Assembly: GCF_000737325.1 (NCBI RefSeq)
Contig: NZ_CP011125.1
Span: 7,626,001 to 7,690,000, forward strand
From: Sandaracinus amylolyticus
GTDB taxonomy: Bacteria; Myxococcota_A; Polyangia; Polyangiales; Sandaracinaceae
Length of the DNA: 64,000 bases
Direction: 5' to 3'
Position 1 is the stretch's first letter. Each line of letters begins with the position of its first letter. Made by a program: the position numbers and the translations under genes. Positions 55,349 through 64,000 of this stretch are shown in pieces. Below the pieces are notes generated by a model. That model saw nothing but the letters and a program-made list of their open reading frames with translations, was not told where the DNA came from and did no database searches.

Positions 55349-55575
55349 CCTCGAGGGTCGACGGAACGGGATGCGATCCCGCTTCGTCGGGGGTAGCTAC
55401 CCCCGACCACCGGGATGCGATCCCGCTCGCGGCACCCTCGAGGGTCGGCCGAACGGCACGCGTGTCGATCGCTCGGGGGTAGCTACCCCCAACCATCGGC
55501 ATGCGATCCCGTTCGGGTCACCCGTTCGGGTGAGCGAGACGGGATGCGATCCCGTTTCGCCCACCCGTTTGGGTG
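55349..55575. repeat. Array of perfect palindromes between convergent genes
   Basis: About 225 bases contain at least nine short palindromes of four types. Hairpin CGGGATGCGATCCCG at 55367-55381 and 55411-55425, extended at 55539-55555, with a half copy at about 55501. GGGGGTAGCTACCCCC at 55389-55404 (extends to a 22-bp perfect palindrome, 55386-55407) and again at 55475-55490. CCTCGAGG at 55349 and ACCCTCGAGGGT at 55434. CCCGTTCGGG at 55508 and 55522, with CACCC-GTTT-GGGTG at 55562. Both flanking genes end here, the usual place for REP/BIME-like elements. Confidence 0.75.
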
Positions 55576-55588
55576 CTCCAGCCCCCAC

Positions 55589-56338
55589 TCAGGTCGCGGC
55601 CGGATCCGCCGGGGGCGCGACCGACGTTGCCGCCGGGCGCGGCGTGGACTCCCACTCGCGCACCGGGCGCAGCAGCCGATCGGCGCGCTCGGCCGTCGCC
55701 GGGCGGTCGCGGCGCACCGTGCTCACGACCGCGACCACGTACTCGCGGATCGCGTCGAGCACGCCGTCGAGCGCCTCGCGCACCTTCGTGTCGTTCGCGA
55801 CCGGCGCCGACGCGGTGATGCCCAGCACCTCGCCATAACGCGCGTGCGCCGCGAGCAGACGATCGAGGAACAGGCCGCCGCCGAGCGCGCGCACCAGCTC
55901 CTCGTTGCGCCGGGCGCGCAGCGCGTCGACGCGCAGCTGCGAGGCCGTCCACTCCGCGTGGTACTTGAACGTGAGGAACCCGAGCCCTTCGCCGAACAGG
56001 AACCGATGGAGCTCGGCGATCTCGCTCGCGCGCGGCGCGTCGTCACCGAGCCCGTGGAACGCGCCGAGCCAGTCGCGCACCAGGCCCCACGCGTGATCGA
56101 GCGCGCGATCGGCCACGACCGCGGCCTGGAGATCGACGCCCGGCCCGGCGCGTCGGCTGACGAGCTGGGCCGAGAGCAGACCGCGCGACGCGTCGAGCGC
56201 CTCGACGTGCTCGGAGAGCACGGCCGGCGCGCGCGCGGCGCGGGCCTCGGTCGTGAGCTGCGACGCGAGGGCGAACGCGTCCTCGGCGGTGAGCGGCGGA
56301 AGTGAGATCAGATCGCGAGCAGCGAACGAGCGCGTCAT
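55589..56338 (-). CDS. Helical cytoplasmic protein of unknown function
   Basis: A 249-residue, mostly helical protein without signal peptide. Notable blocks are HGLGDDAPRASEIAELHRFL and FKYHAEWTASQLRVDALRAR. The C-terminus is Pro/Ala-rich. ATG 56338 follows a G-run ribosome-binding site; the frame extends to 56653 but that part has a Ser/Arg shadow composition. Divergent from the crotonase gene with 55 bases between starts. No family recognised. Confidence 0.65.
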   Translation of the reverse strand: MTRSFAARDLISLPPLTAEDAFALASQLTTEARAARAPAVLSEHVEALDASRGLLSAQLVSRRAGPGVDLQAAVVADRALDHAWGLVRDWLGAFHGLGDDAPRASEIAELHRFLFGEGLGFLTFKYHAEWTASQLRVDALRARRNEELVRALGGGLFLDRLLAAHARYGEVLGITASAPVANDTKVREALDGVLDAIREYVVAVVSTVRRDRPATAERADRLLRPVREWESTPRPAATSVAPPADPAAT

Positions 56339-56393
56339 CGGAGCCCCCCTTTGCGAGACGGCGGGATGGTACTCGCGTGGTATCTCCGCGCCC

Positions 56394-57185
56394 ATGAGCC
56401 ACGAGCCGAAGGTCCACCTCGAGCGCGACGAGCACGGCGTCGTCACGCTGATCCTCGACGACGCGAAGCGCCGGAACGCGATGACGCCGGAGCTCGGCGG
56501 CGCGCTCGCCGCGCGGGTGCGCGAGCTGGTGAAGGACGAGACGGTGCGCGCCGTCGTGCTCACCGGCGCGGGCGGCGCGTTCTCGGGCGGCGGCGATCTC
56601 GCGATGCTCGAGCGGCTCCGCGCCGTGAGCGCGGCGGAGGCCGAGTCGTTCATGCTCGACTTCTACGCGCGCTACCTCTCGATCACGCAGCTCGCGGTGC
56701 CGACCCTCGCCGCGATCGAGGGTCCGGCGATCGGCGCGGGGCTCTGCGTCGCGCTCGCGTGCGATCTCTGCGTGGTCGACGAGGACGCGAAGCTCGCGCT
56801 CAACTTCGCGAAGCTCGGGCTGCACCCCGGGATGGGCGCGACGTACCTCGCGCCGCTGCGCGCCGGCGCCATGCGCGGCGCCGAGCTGCTCTACACGGGG
56901 CGCCGCTTCGATGGGCGCGAGGCGGTGCGGCTCGGGCTCGCGCTCGAGGCGGTGAAGGCGAGCGACGTGCGGGCGCGCGCGGTCGCGATCGCGCGCGAGA
57001 TCGCGACCGCGGCGCCGCTCGCGATCCGCGGGCTGCACCGGGTGATGGGCATCGATCGCGGGGCGCTGATGGCCGCGCTCGCCCACGAGGCGCGCGAGCA
57101 GGCGGTGAGCTACGCGAGCGCGGATCTCGGCGAAGGGCTGCGCGCCGCGAGCGAGAAGCGCGCGGCGCGGTTCGAGGGTCGCTGA
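56394..57185 (+). CDS. Enoyl-CoA hydratase/isomerase (crotonase) family protein
   Basis: A 263-residue crotonase. Start block VTLILDDAKRRNAMTPEL, oxyanion-hole segments AFSGGGDLAML and EGPAIGAGLCVALACDL, then LNFAKLGLHPGMGATYL and GAELLYTGRRFDGREAVRLGL. Of the two catalytic Glu of rat mitochondrial enoyl-CoA hydratase, the second (Glu164 position) is kept in GAELLYTG, while the first (Glu144 position) appears to be Phe in LNFAKLG. It may therefore be an isomerase, thioesterase or other crotonase rather than a hydratase. ATG 56394 chosen over an upstream extension. Confidence 0.82.
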   Translation: MSHEPKVHLERDEHGVVTLILDDAKRRNAMTPELGGALAARVRELVKDETVRAVVLTGAGGAFSGGGDLAMLERLRAVSAAEAESFMLDFYARYLSITQLAVPTLAAIEGPAIGAGLCVALACDLCVVDEDAKLALNFAKLGLHPGMGATYLAPLRAGAMRGAELLYTGRRFDGREAVRLGLALEAVKASDVRARAVAIAREIATAAPLAIRGLHRVMGIDRGALMAALAHEAREQAVSYASADLGEGLRAASEKRAARFEGR

Positions 57186-57192
57186 CGCTTCG

Positions 57193-58686
57193 TCACGGCG
57201 CCGGGCGCGCGATGCGGACGTCGAGCGCATGCCCGGGGTCGGTGCCGGTCGCGCCGAGCCCTTCGACGTGCAGCGTGACGCTGACCGCGTCGGCGCCGTC
57301 GCCGCGCAGCTGCATCGCGGCGACGCGCGCCGGGACGTCGGCTCGATCGCGCAGGCAGCCGTCGACCTCGTCGCCCTGGTCGGCCGTGATCGTCACGTCG
57401 CGGTGGCCGCGCCCCGTCACTCGCACCGTCACGACCGGCGTCGCCTCGGGCCAGGTCGCGATGCAGTCGCCCGCGACGCGCGCGACCGAGACGCCGGCCT
57501 GCTCGAGGGCGGTGCGCGTGAGCGGGCGGAGCGCGCCCTCCACCTCCGAGCGCGCGACGTGGACCCCTTCGACGAACGGCGAGAGCGCGCGCTCGGCGCG
57601 CGTCGCCTCGAGCAGCGCGCGCACGTAGCGCACGTGCACCGCGAAGCCGAGCCCTCCGCCGCGGAGCAGCGTGTTCACGCCGATCAGGCGCCCGCGATCG
57701 TCGAAGAGCGGACCGCCCGACGAGCCCGGCGCGATCGGCGCCTGGGTCTGCACCATCGTCGTGCCGCTCTCGTCGCGGATCGCGCTGACGATGCCCTGGG
57801 TGAGCGTGTGGTCGAGCCCGAGCGGGCTGCCGATCGCGAACGTGGTCGCGCCGATCTGCACGTCCTCGTCGGCCGCGAGCGGCACCGCCGCGAGCCCTTC
57901 CGCGTCGATCGCGAGGAGCGCGAGGTCGTTGCTCGGATCGGTCGCGAGCACGCGCACGCGATCGAACGTGCGTCCGTCGCGCATCGTCACGCGCGCGCTC
58001 GTCGCGTCGCCCAGCACGTGATGGTTGGTCACGATCACGCCGCCGGCGCCCACCACGAAGCCGCTGCCGGTCACGGTCTGCGCGTCGAGCCCGAGGCGCC
58101 GGAGCACGTCGGCGAGCTCGTCCTCGTCGTCCACCGGACGATGCGCGTGGATCGTGACCACCGCGTCGGCGCGCCGCTCGAACAGCTCGCGCGCCGACCA
58201 CGCGCGATCCTCGGCGACGGGCTCCTCGACGCGCGGCGCGTCGTCGGGCGCCGGCGCCGCGGCGATCTCGGGGAGGTGCGGTGCCTCGCGCTCGACGACC
58301 GGCGCGAGCGCGCGCATCGCGCGGCGGATCGCGGCGACCTCGTGACCGGCGAGGAACCAGTCCCCGTGCGCCGCGATCACGGCGCGCGACGCGCCCGGCG
58401 CGAGCCCGATCAGCAGCGCGAGCCACGCGACGTTCAGCGCCGCGACCGCGCCGGGCACGACGCTGCGCTTCGCCTCGCCGCCCGCGACCTTCCAGCCCAC
58501 GACGACGGGCAGCACGACGCACGCGACGAGCGCCGCCGCGACCGCGGCCGCCGGCGCCACGACCGAGCCGCCCGCCAGCGCGATCACGTGCGCGCCGACG
58601 AGCACGAATGCCGCGCACCCCGCGACGATCGCGACCACCGTCGCGACCCACGAGAGCCGCGCGGCGCCTGGCTTCTCCCCCGCCAT
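57193..58686 (-). CDS. Membrane-anchored trypsin-like (HtrA/MarP-like) serine protease
   Basis: A 497-residue protease. Three or four N-terminal membrane spans (~15-105: TVVAIVAGCAAFVLVGAHV; AAALVACVVLPVVVGW; NVAWLALLIGLA) are followed by a trypsin-fold domain ~165-385 with His223 (VTNHHVLG), Asp254 (PSNDLALL) and Ser323 (PGSSGGPLFD). The C-terminal ~100 residues are beta-rich, with one Cys pair, and not a recognisable PDZ. The multi-span anchor plus protease resembles MarP-type envelope proteases. It converges on the crotonase gene with a 7-base gap. Substrate unknown. Confidence 0.82.
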   Translation of the reverse strand: MAGEKPGAARLSWVATVVAIVAGCAAFVLVGAHVIALAGGSVVAPAAAVAAALVACVVLPVVVGWKVAGGEAKRSVVPGAVAALNVAWLALLIGLAPGASRAVIAAHGDWFLAGHEVAAIRRAMRALAPVVEREAPHLPEIAAAPAPDDAPRVEEPVAEDRAWSARELFERRADAVVTIHAHRPVDDEDELADVLRRLGLDAQTVTGSGFVVGAGGVIVTNHHVLGDATSARVTMRDGRTFDRVRVLATDPSNDLALLAIDAEGLAAVPLAADEDVQIGATTFAIGSPLGLDHTLTQGIVSAIRDESGTTMVQTQAPIAPGSSGGPLFDDRGRLIGVNTLLRGGGLGFAVHVRYVRALLEATRAERALSPFVEGVHVARSEVEGALRPLTRTALEQAGVSVARVAGDCIATWPEATPVVTVRVTGRGHRDVTITADQGDEVDGCLRDRADVPARVAAMQLRGDGADAVSVTLHVEGLGATGTDPGHALDVRIARPAP

Positions 58687-58749
58687 GGCTCGCCGAACGC
58701 TACCACGGCACCCGCGATTCCACGCGTTGCCGGGTGAGCGCGCGCGTCG

Positions 58750-59004
58750 ATGATCACGTGCATGGCGCTGCACGTGGATCGCTTCATCCGCATGCCGGGC
58801 ATGCGCATCATCGTGGCCGACGGCGATCGTCGCTACGCCGAGTGGATGCTCGGAAACGACGATCCCGACCGCATCGAGCGGCGCGTGCACGAGGCGGCGC
58901 GCGCGCCCGGCGCGACGCTCGAGTCGATCGTGCTCGCGGTGCCCGGCGGGGTGATCAAGCCCGGGCGTCACGACGCGGCGGAGCACGTCGAGCGCGGCCC
59001 CTGA
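58750..59004 (+). CDS. Small conserved-looking hypothetical protein
   Basis: An 84-residue protein (ALHVDRFIRMPGMRIIVADG; ESIVLAVPGGVIKPG) with natural composition and third positions almost all G/C, unlike the shadow frames around it. It is divergent from the protease gene with 63 bases between starts. No signal or membrane span and no clear ribosome-binding site. Function unknown. Confidence 0.5.
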   Translation: MITCMALHVDRFIRMPGMRIIVADGDRRYAEWMLGNDDPDRIERRVHEAARAPGATLESIVLAVPGGVIKPGRHDAAEHVERGP

Positions 59005-59071
59005 GGCACACCACGACGCGAGGCGCAGCGCCGCGCGCGCGTGGGTCCTCGGCTTGCTCCGAACGCGCTCG

Positions 59072-60004
59072 ATGCGGCTCGCGGCGCTCGTGATGATCGT
59101 GCTGACGTCGGCGTGTGGATCGGTCGCGCGGAGCGTCGCGACCGAGGTGCCCGAGCCGCTGATCCACGAGTCGCTGCGCACGCTCGCGCAGGAGGACACG
59201 CAGGCGCTCGCGGCGGAGGTGTTCGCGTCGCCCGAGGTGCGCAGCGCGATGCGCGAGCTCGCCGCGACGATGACCGACGGAGCGCTCGACGCGCTCGGCG
59301 AGGAAGAGCGCGCGGCGCGGATGACGGAGGCGATCGAGGCGCTCGCCGCACGCATCGTGGCGGCGGTCGCGGCGGCGATGGACCGCGAGCTCGCGCCGGT
59401 CGTGGTCTCGACGGTGGAGCGCAGCGTGGACGCGGCGACGCGCGAGCTGGTGAGCGAGCAGAGCCGCGATCGCCTGGCGGCCGGGCTCTCCGACGTGACG
59501 GATCGTGTGATCGTGTCGGCGTCGGGCACGGTGCGCGAGGAGCTGCGCGACGTCCTCACGCACCCCGAGACGCAGGAGCTGCTGCGGGCGACGGTGCGGG
59601 GCATCGCCGAGGAGTCGGTGCGCGGGACCGAGCGCGCGGTGCGCGAGGCACGGCAGGCGCGCGAGGCGGAAGGGCGCGCGCCGAGCAGCGTGGTGGCCTC
59701 GTTCGAGCGCACGGTGCGGCGCAGCGCGCAGCTGCTCGATCTGCTGGTGCTCGGCGCGGCGATCGGGCTGGTCGGGCTCGTGGTGTGGATGGCGCGGAGG
59801 TCGCGGCGCATGGCGCTGCGGGAGATGCTGGCGCGGCGGCGCGAGGTCGTGACGCTCGCGCTCCTGGCGCGGCTCGCGCAGCGCGGCGAGGACGTGCCTC
59901 CCGAGCTCCGCCGCGCGCTCGAGCGCGTGCTGCGCGAGAGCGAGCCCGCGGCGCGACCGAAGCGCTGGTGGAGGCCGGCGTTCCACCGCGATCAGCCCGC
60001 ATGA
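59072..60004 (+). CDS. Lipoprotein with C-terminal membrane span
   Basis: A 310-residue protein: lipoprotein signal (RLAALVMIVLTSAC, Cys16). A long helical, Glu/Ala/Arg-rich region (~20-220) with repeated amphipathic helices follows (EVRSAMRELAATMTDGALDAL; ALAARIVAAVAAAMDRELAP). Then one membrane span (~228-250, LLDLLVLGAAIGLVGLVVWM) and a basic cytoplasmic-type tail. A lipid anchor plus a downstream span is unusual. TTG 59054 is an alternative start. No family recognised. Confidence 0.68.
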   Translation: MRLAALVMIVLTSACGSVARSVATEVPEPLIHESLRTLAQEDTQALAAEVFASPEVRSAMRELAATMTDGALDALGEEERAARMTEAIEALAARIVAAVAAAMDRELAPVVVSTVERSVDAATRELVSEQSRDRLAAGLSDVTDRVIVSASGTVREELRDVLTHPETQELLRATVRGIAEESVRGTERAVREARQAREAEGRAPSSVVASFERTVRRSAQLLDLLVLGAAIGLVGLVVWMARRSRRMALREMLARRREVVTLALLARLAQRGEDVPPELRRALERVLRESEPAARPKRWWRPAFHRDQPA

Positions 60005-60065
60005 GCGAGACACGGGGCCACGCTCGGCGATCGCGCACGCCACCGCTCGCGGGTGCGGGGGGTGA

Positions 60066-61562
<1,497 letters not shown>

Positions 61563-61564
61563 TC

Positions 61565-61582
61565 GCGGGCATACTTGCCCGC
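61565..61582. terminator. 7-bp hairpin between guaB and the zinc-ribbon gene
   Basis: GCGGGCA-TACT-TGCCCGC forms a perfect 7-bp stem with a 4-base loop, 3 bases after the guaB stop and directly abutting the ATG of the next gene. Without a U-tract it is not a clear terminator. Because it covers the ribosome-binding position, it could also limit translation of the downstream gene. Confidence 0.4.
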
Positions 61583-62212
61583 ATGGGGGGCAAGGTCTGC
61601 GACTCGTGCGGGCGGCCGATGAGCGCGACCGCGGTGCGGTGCCCGCACTGCGGCGCGTTCCAGGCTGCGAAGAAGAAGGACGCGCCGGCGCCGGCGGCGA
61701 AGAAGAGCGAGACGTATCGCGAGGCGGCGCGACCACCCGAGCCCGCGAAGCCGCGCCCGCCGATCCGCGACGTCACGAGCGACGAAGCGCGCGCGGTGGC
61801 GAAGGTCGCGGCGGTGAAGGACGGGATCGACGTTGAGGGCCCGGAGGACGAGCCCGGGATCGTCGAGGGGCTCTTCCTGCCGCACCCGCGCACGCACGGC
61901 GTCGGTCGATGGGCGGACATCGCGCTCACGGTGCTCGCGCTGCCGCTCGTGATGGCGTCGGCGCTCGCGCTCGCGTTCCTGAGCCTGCGCGCGGCGCGGT
62001 TCGGCGGGATGCGAGGGCGGCCCGCGAGCTTCCGGATCCTCGGCGTCTGCACGGGCGCGGGGCTGCTGCTCTCGCTCGTGTCGCGCTGGACCGTCGACAC
62101 GACGCTGCTTTTCGCGATCGTGGGGGCCCAGCTCGCCGCGCTCGTGGTGCGCGGCGCGCTGCGCTCCGCCGCGAAGGCGAAGCGGCGCGCCGCGTTCGAT
62201 CTCAGCCGGTGA
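61583..62212 (+). CDS. Zinc-ribbon membrane protein
   Basis: A 209-residue protein. N-terminal zinc ribbon CDSCGRPMSATAVRCPHCG (CX2C...CX2C), an Ala/Pro/Lys linker, then three hydrophobic segments at ~113-133, ~147-163 and ~169-187. The tail is basic. GTG 61559 inside the end of guaB is an alternative start, but ATG 61583 places the ribbon at the terminus as usual. Overlaps the end of the opposing RraA gene by 11 bases. Function unknown. Confidence 0.65.
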   Translation: MGGKVCDSCGRPMSATAVRCPHCGAFQAAKKKDAPAPAAKKSETYREAARPPEPAKPRPPIRDVTSDEARAVAKVAAVKDGIDVEGPEDEPGIVEGLFLPHPRTHGVGRWADIALTVLALPLVMASALALAFLSLRAARFGGMRGRPASFRILGVCTGAGLLLSLVSRWTVDTTLLFAIVGAQLAALVVRGALRSAAKAKRRAAFDLSR

Positions 62213-62687
62213 CCTCGACGCGACGCTCGGTCACGACGACGCCGTCGTGGTCGACCCACACGTGCTGGCCCGGCACGAACGTCACGCCCGCGAACGTCAC
62301 CGGCTCGTTCACCACGCCCACGCCGCGCTTGTCGCTCTTGCGCGGGTGGGTGCCCAGCGCGACGACGCCGAGCTCGATCGTCGCGATGTCCGCGCTGTCG
62401 CGGATGCAGCCGTAGACGACGACGCCCGACCACCCGTTCTTCGCGCCGAGCGCCGCGAGCTGATCGCCGACCAGCGCGCGCCGCATCGAGCCTCCGCCGT
62501 CGACCACGAGCACGCGCCCCGCGCCCGGCTCCTCGAGCGCTTTGCGGACGAGCGCGTTGTCCTCGTGGAGCTTGAGCGTCGCGATCGGTCCGTCGAACAC
62601 GACGCGCGCGCCGTACGAGCGGAAGATCGGATCGCACACGCGCACGAGCTCGGGATGGGCGTCGCAGAGATCGGTGGTCTTCGTCAT
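62202..62687 (-). CDS. rraA: RraA-family protein (RNase E regulator / oxaloacetate decarboxylase-like)
   Basis: A 161-residue RraA fold protein. Marks: TTDLCDAHPELVRVCDPIF at the start, GGGSMRRALVGDQLAALGAKNGW (active-site loop in class II HMG aldolases), then GCIRDSADI with the Arg-Asp pair and PRKSDKRGVG. This matches bacterial RraA, which binds and inhibits RNase E, and related 4-hydroxy-4-methyl-2-oxoglutarate aldolases / oxaloacetate decarboxylases. Which activity applies here is not decided by sequence. Confidence 0.88.
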   Translation of the reverse strand: MTKTTDLCDAHPELVRVCDPIFRSYGARVVFDGPIATLKLHEDNALVRKALEEPGAGRVLVVDGGGSMRRALVGDQLAALGAKNGWSGVVVYGCIRDSADIATIELGVVALGTHPRKSDKRGVGVVNEPVTFAGVTFVPGQHVWVDHDGVVVTERRVEVTG

Positions 62688-62721
62688 GGCCGACGCGACT
62701 TACCCGCCGCGCCTGGCACGA

Positions 62722-63048
62722 TCAACGCGAGCGGGAGCGACGCGCCGCCGCGCGGTGACCGCTGCGCAGCTCGCGCACCAGCTCGTCCTTCTTCTTGCGG
62801 CTCGGGGCGGCGATGCCCTTCTCGCGCGCGAGGTTCACGAGCTCCTGCTTCGTGCGGTCCTCGAGCGAGCGACGCGGGTTGCCGGTGCCCTGCGTCGTCT
62901 TGTTGGGCGTGCGCCCTTCCTCGCGGCGCTGCTTGTTCACGGTGCGCGCGGCGATCTGCTTGGCGCGCGGGGCGGGCACGCCGCGCTCCTCCTGGCTGTC
63001 CTTGATGTGCTCGTACTTGCGCTCGTCCTTCGGGCTCCAACGCGGCAT
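62722..63048 (-). CDS. Small basic protein with Rho-N/SAP-like motif (plasmid-stabilisation-type)
   Basis: A 108-residue basic protein. The N-terminal half (ERKYEHIKDSQEERG, AKQIAARTVNKQRREEGRT) resembles small proteins annotated as plasmid stabilisation proteins. The C-terminal half (SLEDRTKQELVNLAREKGI, RKKKDELVRELR) resembles a Rho N-terminal/SAP helix-extended-loop-helix nucleic-acid-binding motif. AGGAGG lies 7 bases before ATG 63048. Probably DNA- or RNA-binding; role unknown. Confidence 0.75.
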   Translation of the reverse strand: MPRWSPKDERKYEHIKDSQEERGVPAPRAKQIAARTVNKQRREEGRTPNKTTQGTGNPRRSLEDRTKQELVNLAREKGIAAPSRKKKDELVRELRSGHRAAARRSRSR

Positions 63049-63214
63049 GTCGTGCCTCCTGGCCACGCGCATTCGCATCGCGCGTGCCCATGACGGAGAG
63101 GTACGAGCCGTCGCGCGCGCCGTGGATCGCGAGGCACTCCGCCCCACACGCGTCGCGACGCCCCCTCGGGTGAACGATGGGAACGAGCGCGTCTGCTAGC
63201 CTGTTCGAGGTCTC

Positions 63215-63829
63215 ATGACCGCCCCGAAGACGAAGCGCGATCGCGAGCCGACGTTCGCCGACCTCGGGCGCGAGCTGAAGCTCCACGGCGTGGTGCTCGC
63301 GATCCTGGTGGCGGTGCTGTGGGTCGAGGAGATCGTCGACGTGTTCCTCGGCGGCGCCCTCGACGCGTTCGGCATCCGTCCGCGCGAGGTCGCGGGGCTG
63401 ATCGGCATCCCGCTCTCGCCGTTCCTCCACGCAGGGTTCCCGCACCTGATCGCGAACACGGTCCCGCTGATCGTGCTCGGCTGGTTCGTGATGCTGCGGG
63501 AGACCTGGCACTTCTTCGCGGTCAGCGCCGCGGTGATCGTGCTCGGCGGGCTCGGCGTGTGGATGTTCGGCCAGACCGGCAGCGTGCACATCGGCGCGAG
63601 CGGGCTCGTGTTCGGGTGGCTCGGGTACCTGCTGCTCGGCGGGTGGTTCGAGCGACGCGTGAGCACGATCCTCGGCTCGCTCGTGGTCGCGGTGCTCTAC
63701 GGCGGGCTCGTCTGGGGCGTGCTCCCGGGGACGCCCGGCGTGTCGTGGGAGGCCCATTTCTTCGGGTTCCTCGCGGGCGCGCTCATGGCGTGGGTGCTCG
63801 CGCGGCGCGAGAAGGCGGCGCGGGCGTGA
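63215..63829 (+). CDS. Rhomboid-family intramembrane serine protease
   Basis: A 204-residue six-span membrane protein. The rhomboid active site is complete: HLIANT (His77/Asn81 region), GASG with Ser129 in HIGASGLVFGWLG, and His181 in WEAHFFGFLAG. Such proteases cut transmembrane substrates within the lipid bilayer. The stop overlaps a 15-codon GTG frame that runs into the next start, suggesting coupling to the response regulator. Substrate unknown. Confidence 0.87.
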   Translation: MTAPKTKRDREPTFADLGRELKLHGVVLAILVAVLWVEEIVDVFLGGALDAFGIRPREVAGLIGIPLSPFLHAGFPHLIANTVPLIVLGWFVMLRETWHFFAVSAAVIVLGGLGVWMFGQTGSVHIGASGLVFGWLGYLLLGGWFERRVSTILGSLVVAVLYGGLVWGVLPGTPGVSWEAHFFGFLAGALMAWVLARREKAARA

Positions 63830-63869
63830 AGGCCTTCGAGGAGACGGACATGGAGTCGGAGCCACACGC

Positions 63870-64000
63870 ATGAGCCCACGCCACCGAGTCCTGATCGTGG
63901 AGGACGAGCCGACCTTGCGCTTGGCGTTGCGGCGGATCCTCGAGGAGGCGGGCGCCGAGGTGGTCGCGGTGGAGTGCGTCACCGACGCCTTCGCGCAGCT
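63870..64000 (+). CDS. Response regulator, N-terminal receiver (cut by window end)
   Basis: Forty-three codons are visible: RHRVLIVEDEPTLRLALRRI and onward, the first strand, acidic pair (Glu-Asp-Glu) and first helix of a CheY-type receiver. The phospho-acceptor Asp and any output domain lie beyond the window. ATG 63870 overlaps the stop of a 15-codon frame (ATGA), so translation may be coupled to the rhomboid gene. Confidence 0.85.
   Translation, partial: MSPRHRVLIVEDEPTLRLALRRILEEAGAEVVAVECVTDAFAQ

Overview
The window is very GC-rich bacterial chromosome (about 70% or more by eye, third codon positions almost all G/C). The content suggests a myxobacterium of the Sandaracinus type: many lipoproteins of unknown function, a cysteine-rich repeat surface protein, PEGA, TIG and FG-GAP repeat proteins, several sigma-54 response regulators, a STAND regulator and an NRPS gene. 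The genus is inference; the high-GC, secretome-rich deltaproteobacterial character is visible directly. No rRNA, tRNA or CRISPR array was seen. Genes are dense and often overlap by 1-14 nt.

Layout. 1-16.9 kb: sugar-nucleotide epimerase, Cys-rich repeat lipoprotein, C45-type hydrolase, SGNH-hydrolase lipoprotein, a membrane protein with a HEVQH motif, a copper type II monooxygenase-like lipoprotein behind a perfect 16-bp palindrome, GNAT, PAP2 phosphatase, and a STAND ATPase with a C-terminal winged helix divergent from a large lipoprotein. 16.9-25.6 kb: the most striking locus, a 1542-residue protein (aldehyde dehydrogenase, lysine-6-aminotransferase-like domain, GNAT, aminotransferase-like domain without its PLP lysine) transcribed divergently from a stand-alone C-A-T-TE NRPS. 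25.7-29.1 kb: four-gene TadG/TadE-like pseudopilin operon. 30.2-35.8 kb: radical SAM protein and two NtrC-type response regulators, with a lower-GC TIR-like (PF10137-type) gene inserted between the regulators in opposite orientation.

35.8-48.9 kb: envelope proteins (FG-GAP lipoprotein, TPR/PEGA protein, GspC-like PDZ lipoprotein, six-PEGA barrel protein), a TetR/SDR pair with matching operators, thymidylate kinase, and an ECF sigma - FecR - VWA lipoprotein operon. 49.1-56.3 kb: eight-TIG-repeat secreted protein, RAYT-like HUH transposase, a two-lobed P-loop ATPase resembling BREX BrxC/BrxD (DUF2791), small membrane and lipoproteins, and a dense array of perfect palindromes. 56.4-64 kb: crotonase, trypsin-like membrane protease, IMP dehydrogenase (guaB), RraA-like protein, Rho-N/SAP-like small protein, rhomboid protease, and the start of a response regulator cut by the window edge.

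How parts may work together (inference): the multi-domain enzyme and the NRPS share a 95-bp divergent promoter region and plausibly form a two-gene pathway acting on a diamino acid such as lysine or ornithine. The TIR gene and the BrxC/D-like ATPase are candidate orphan defence genes. Three convergent intergenic gaps (about 5.4, 29.9 and 55.4 kb) hold unrelated families of short repeats.
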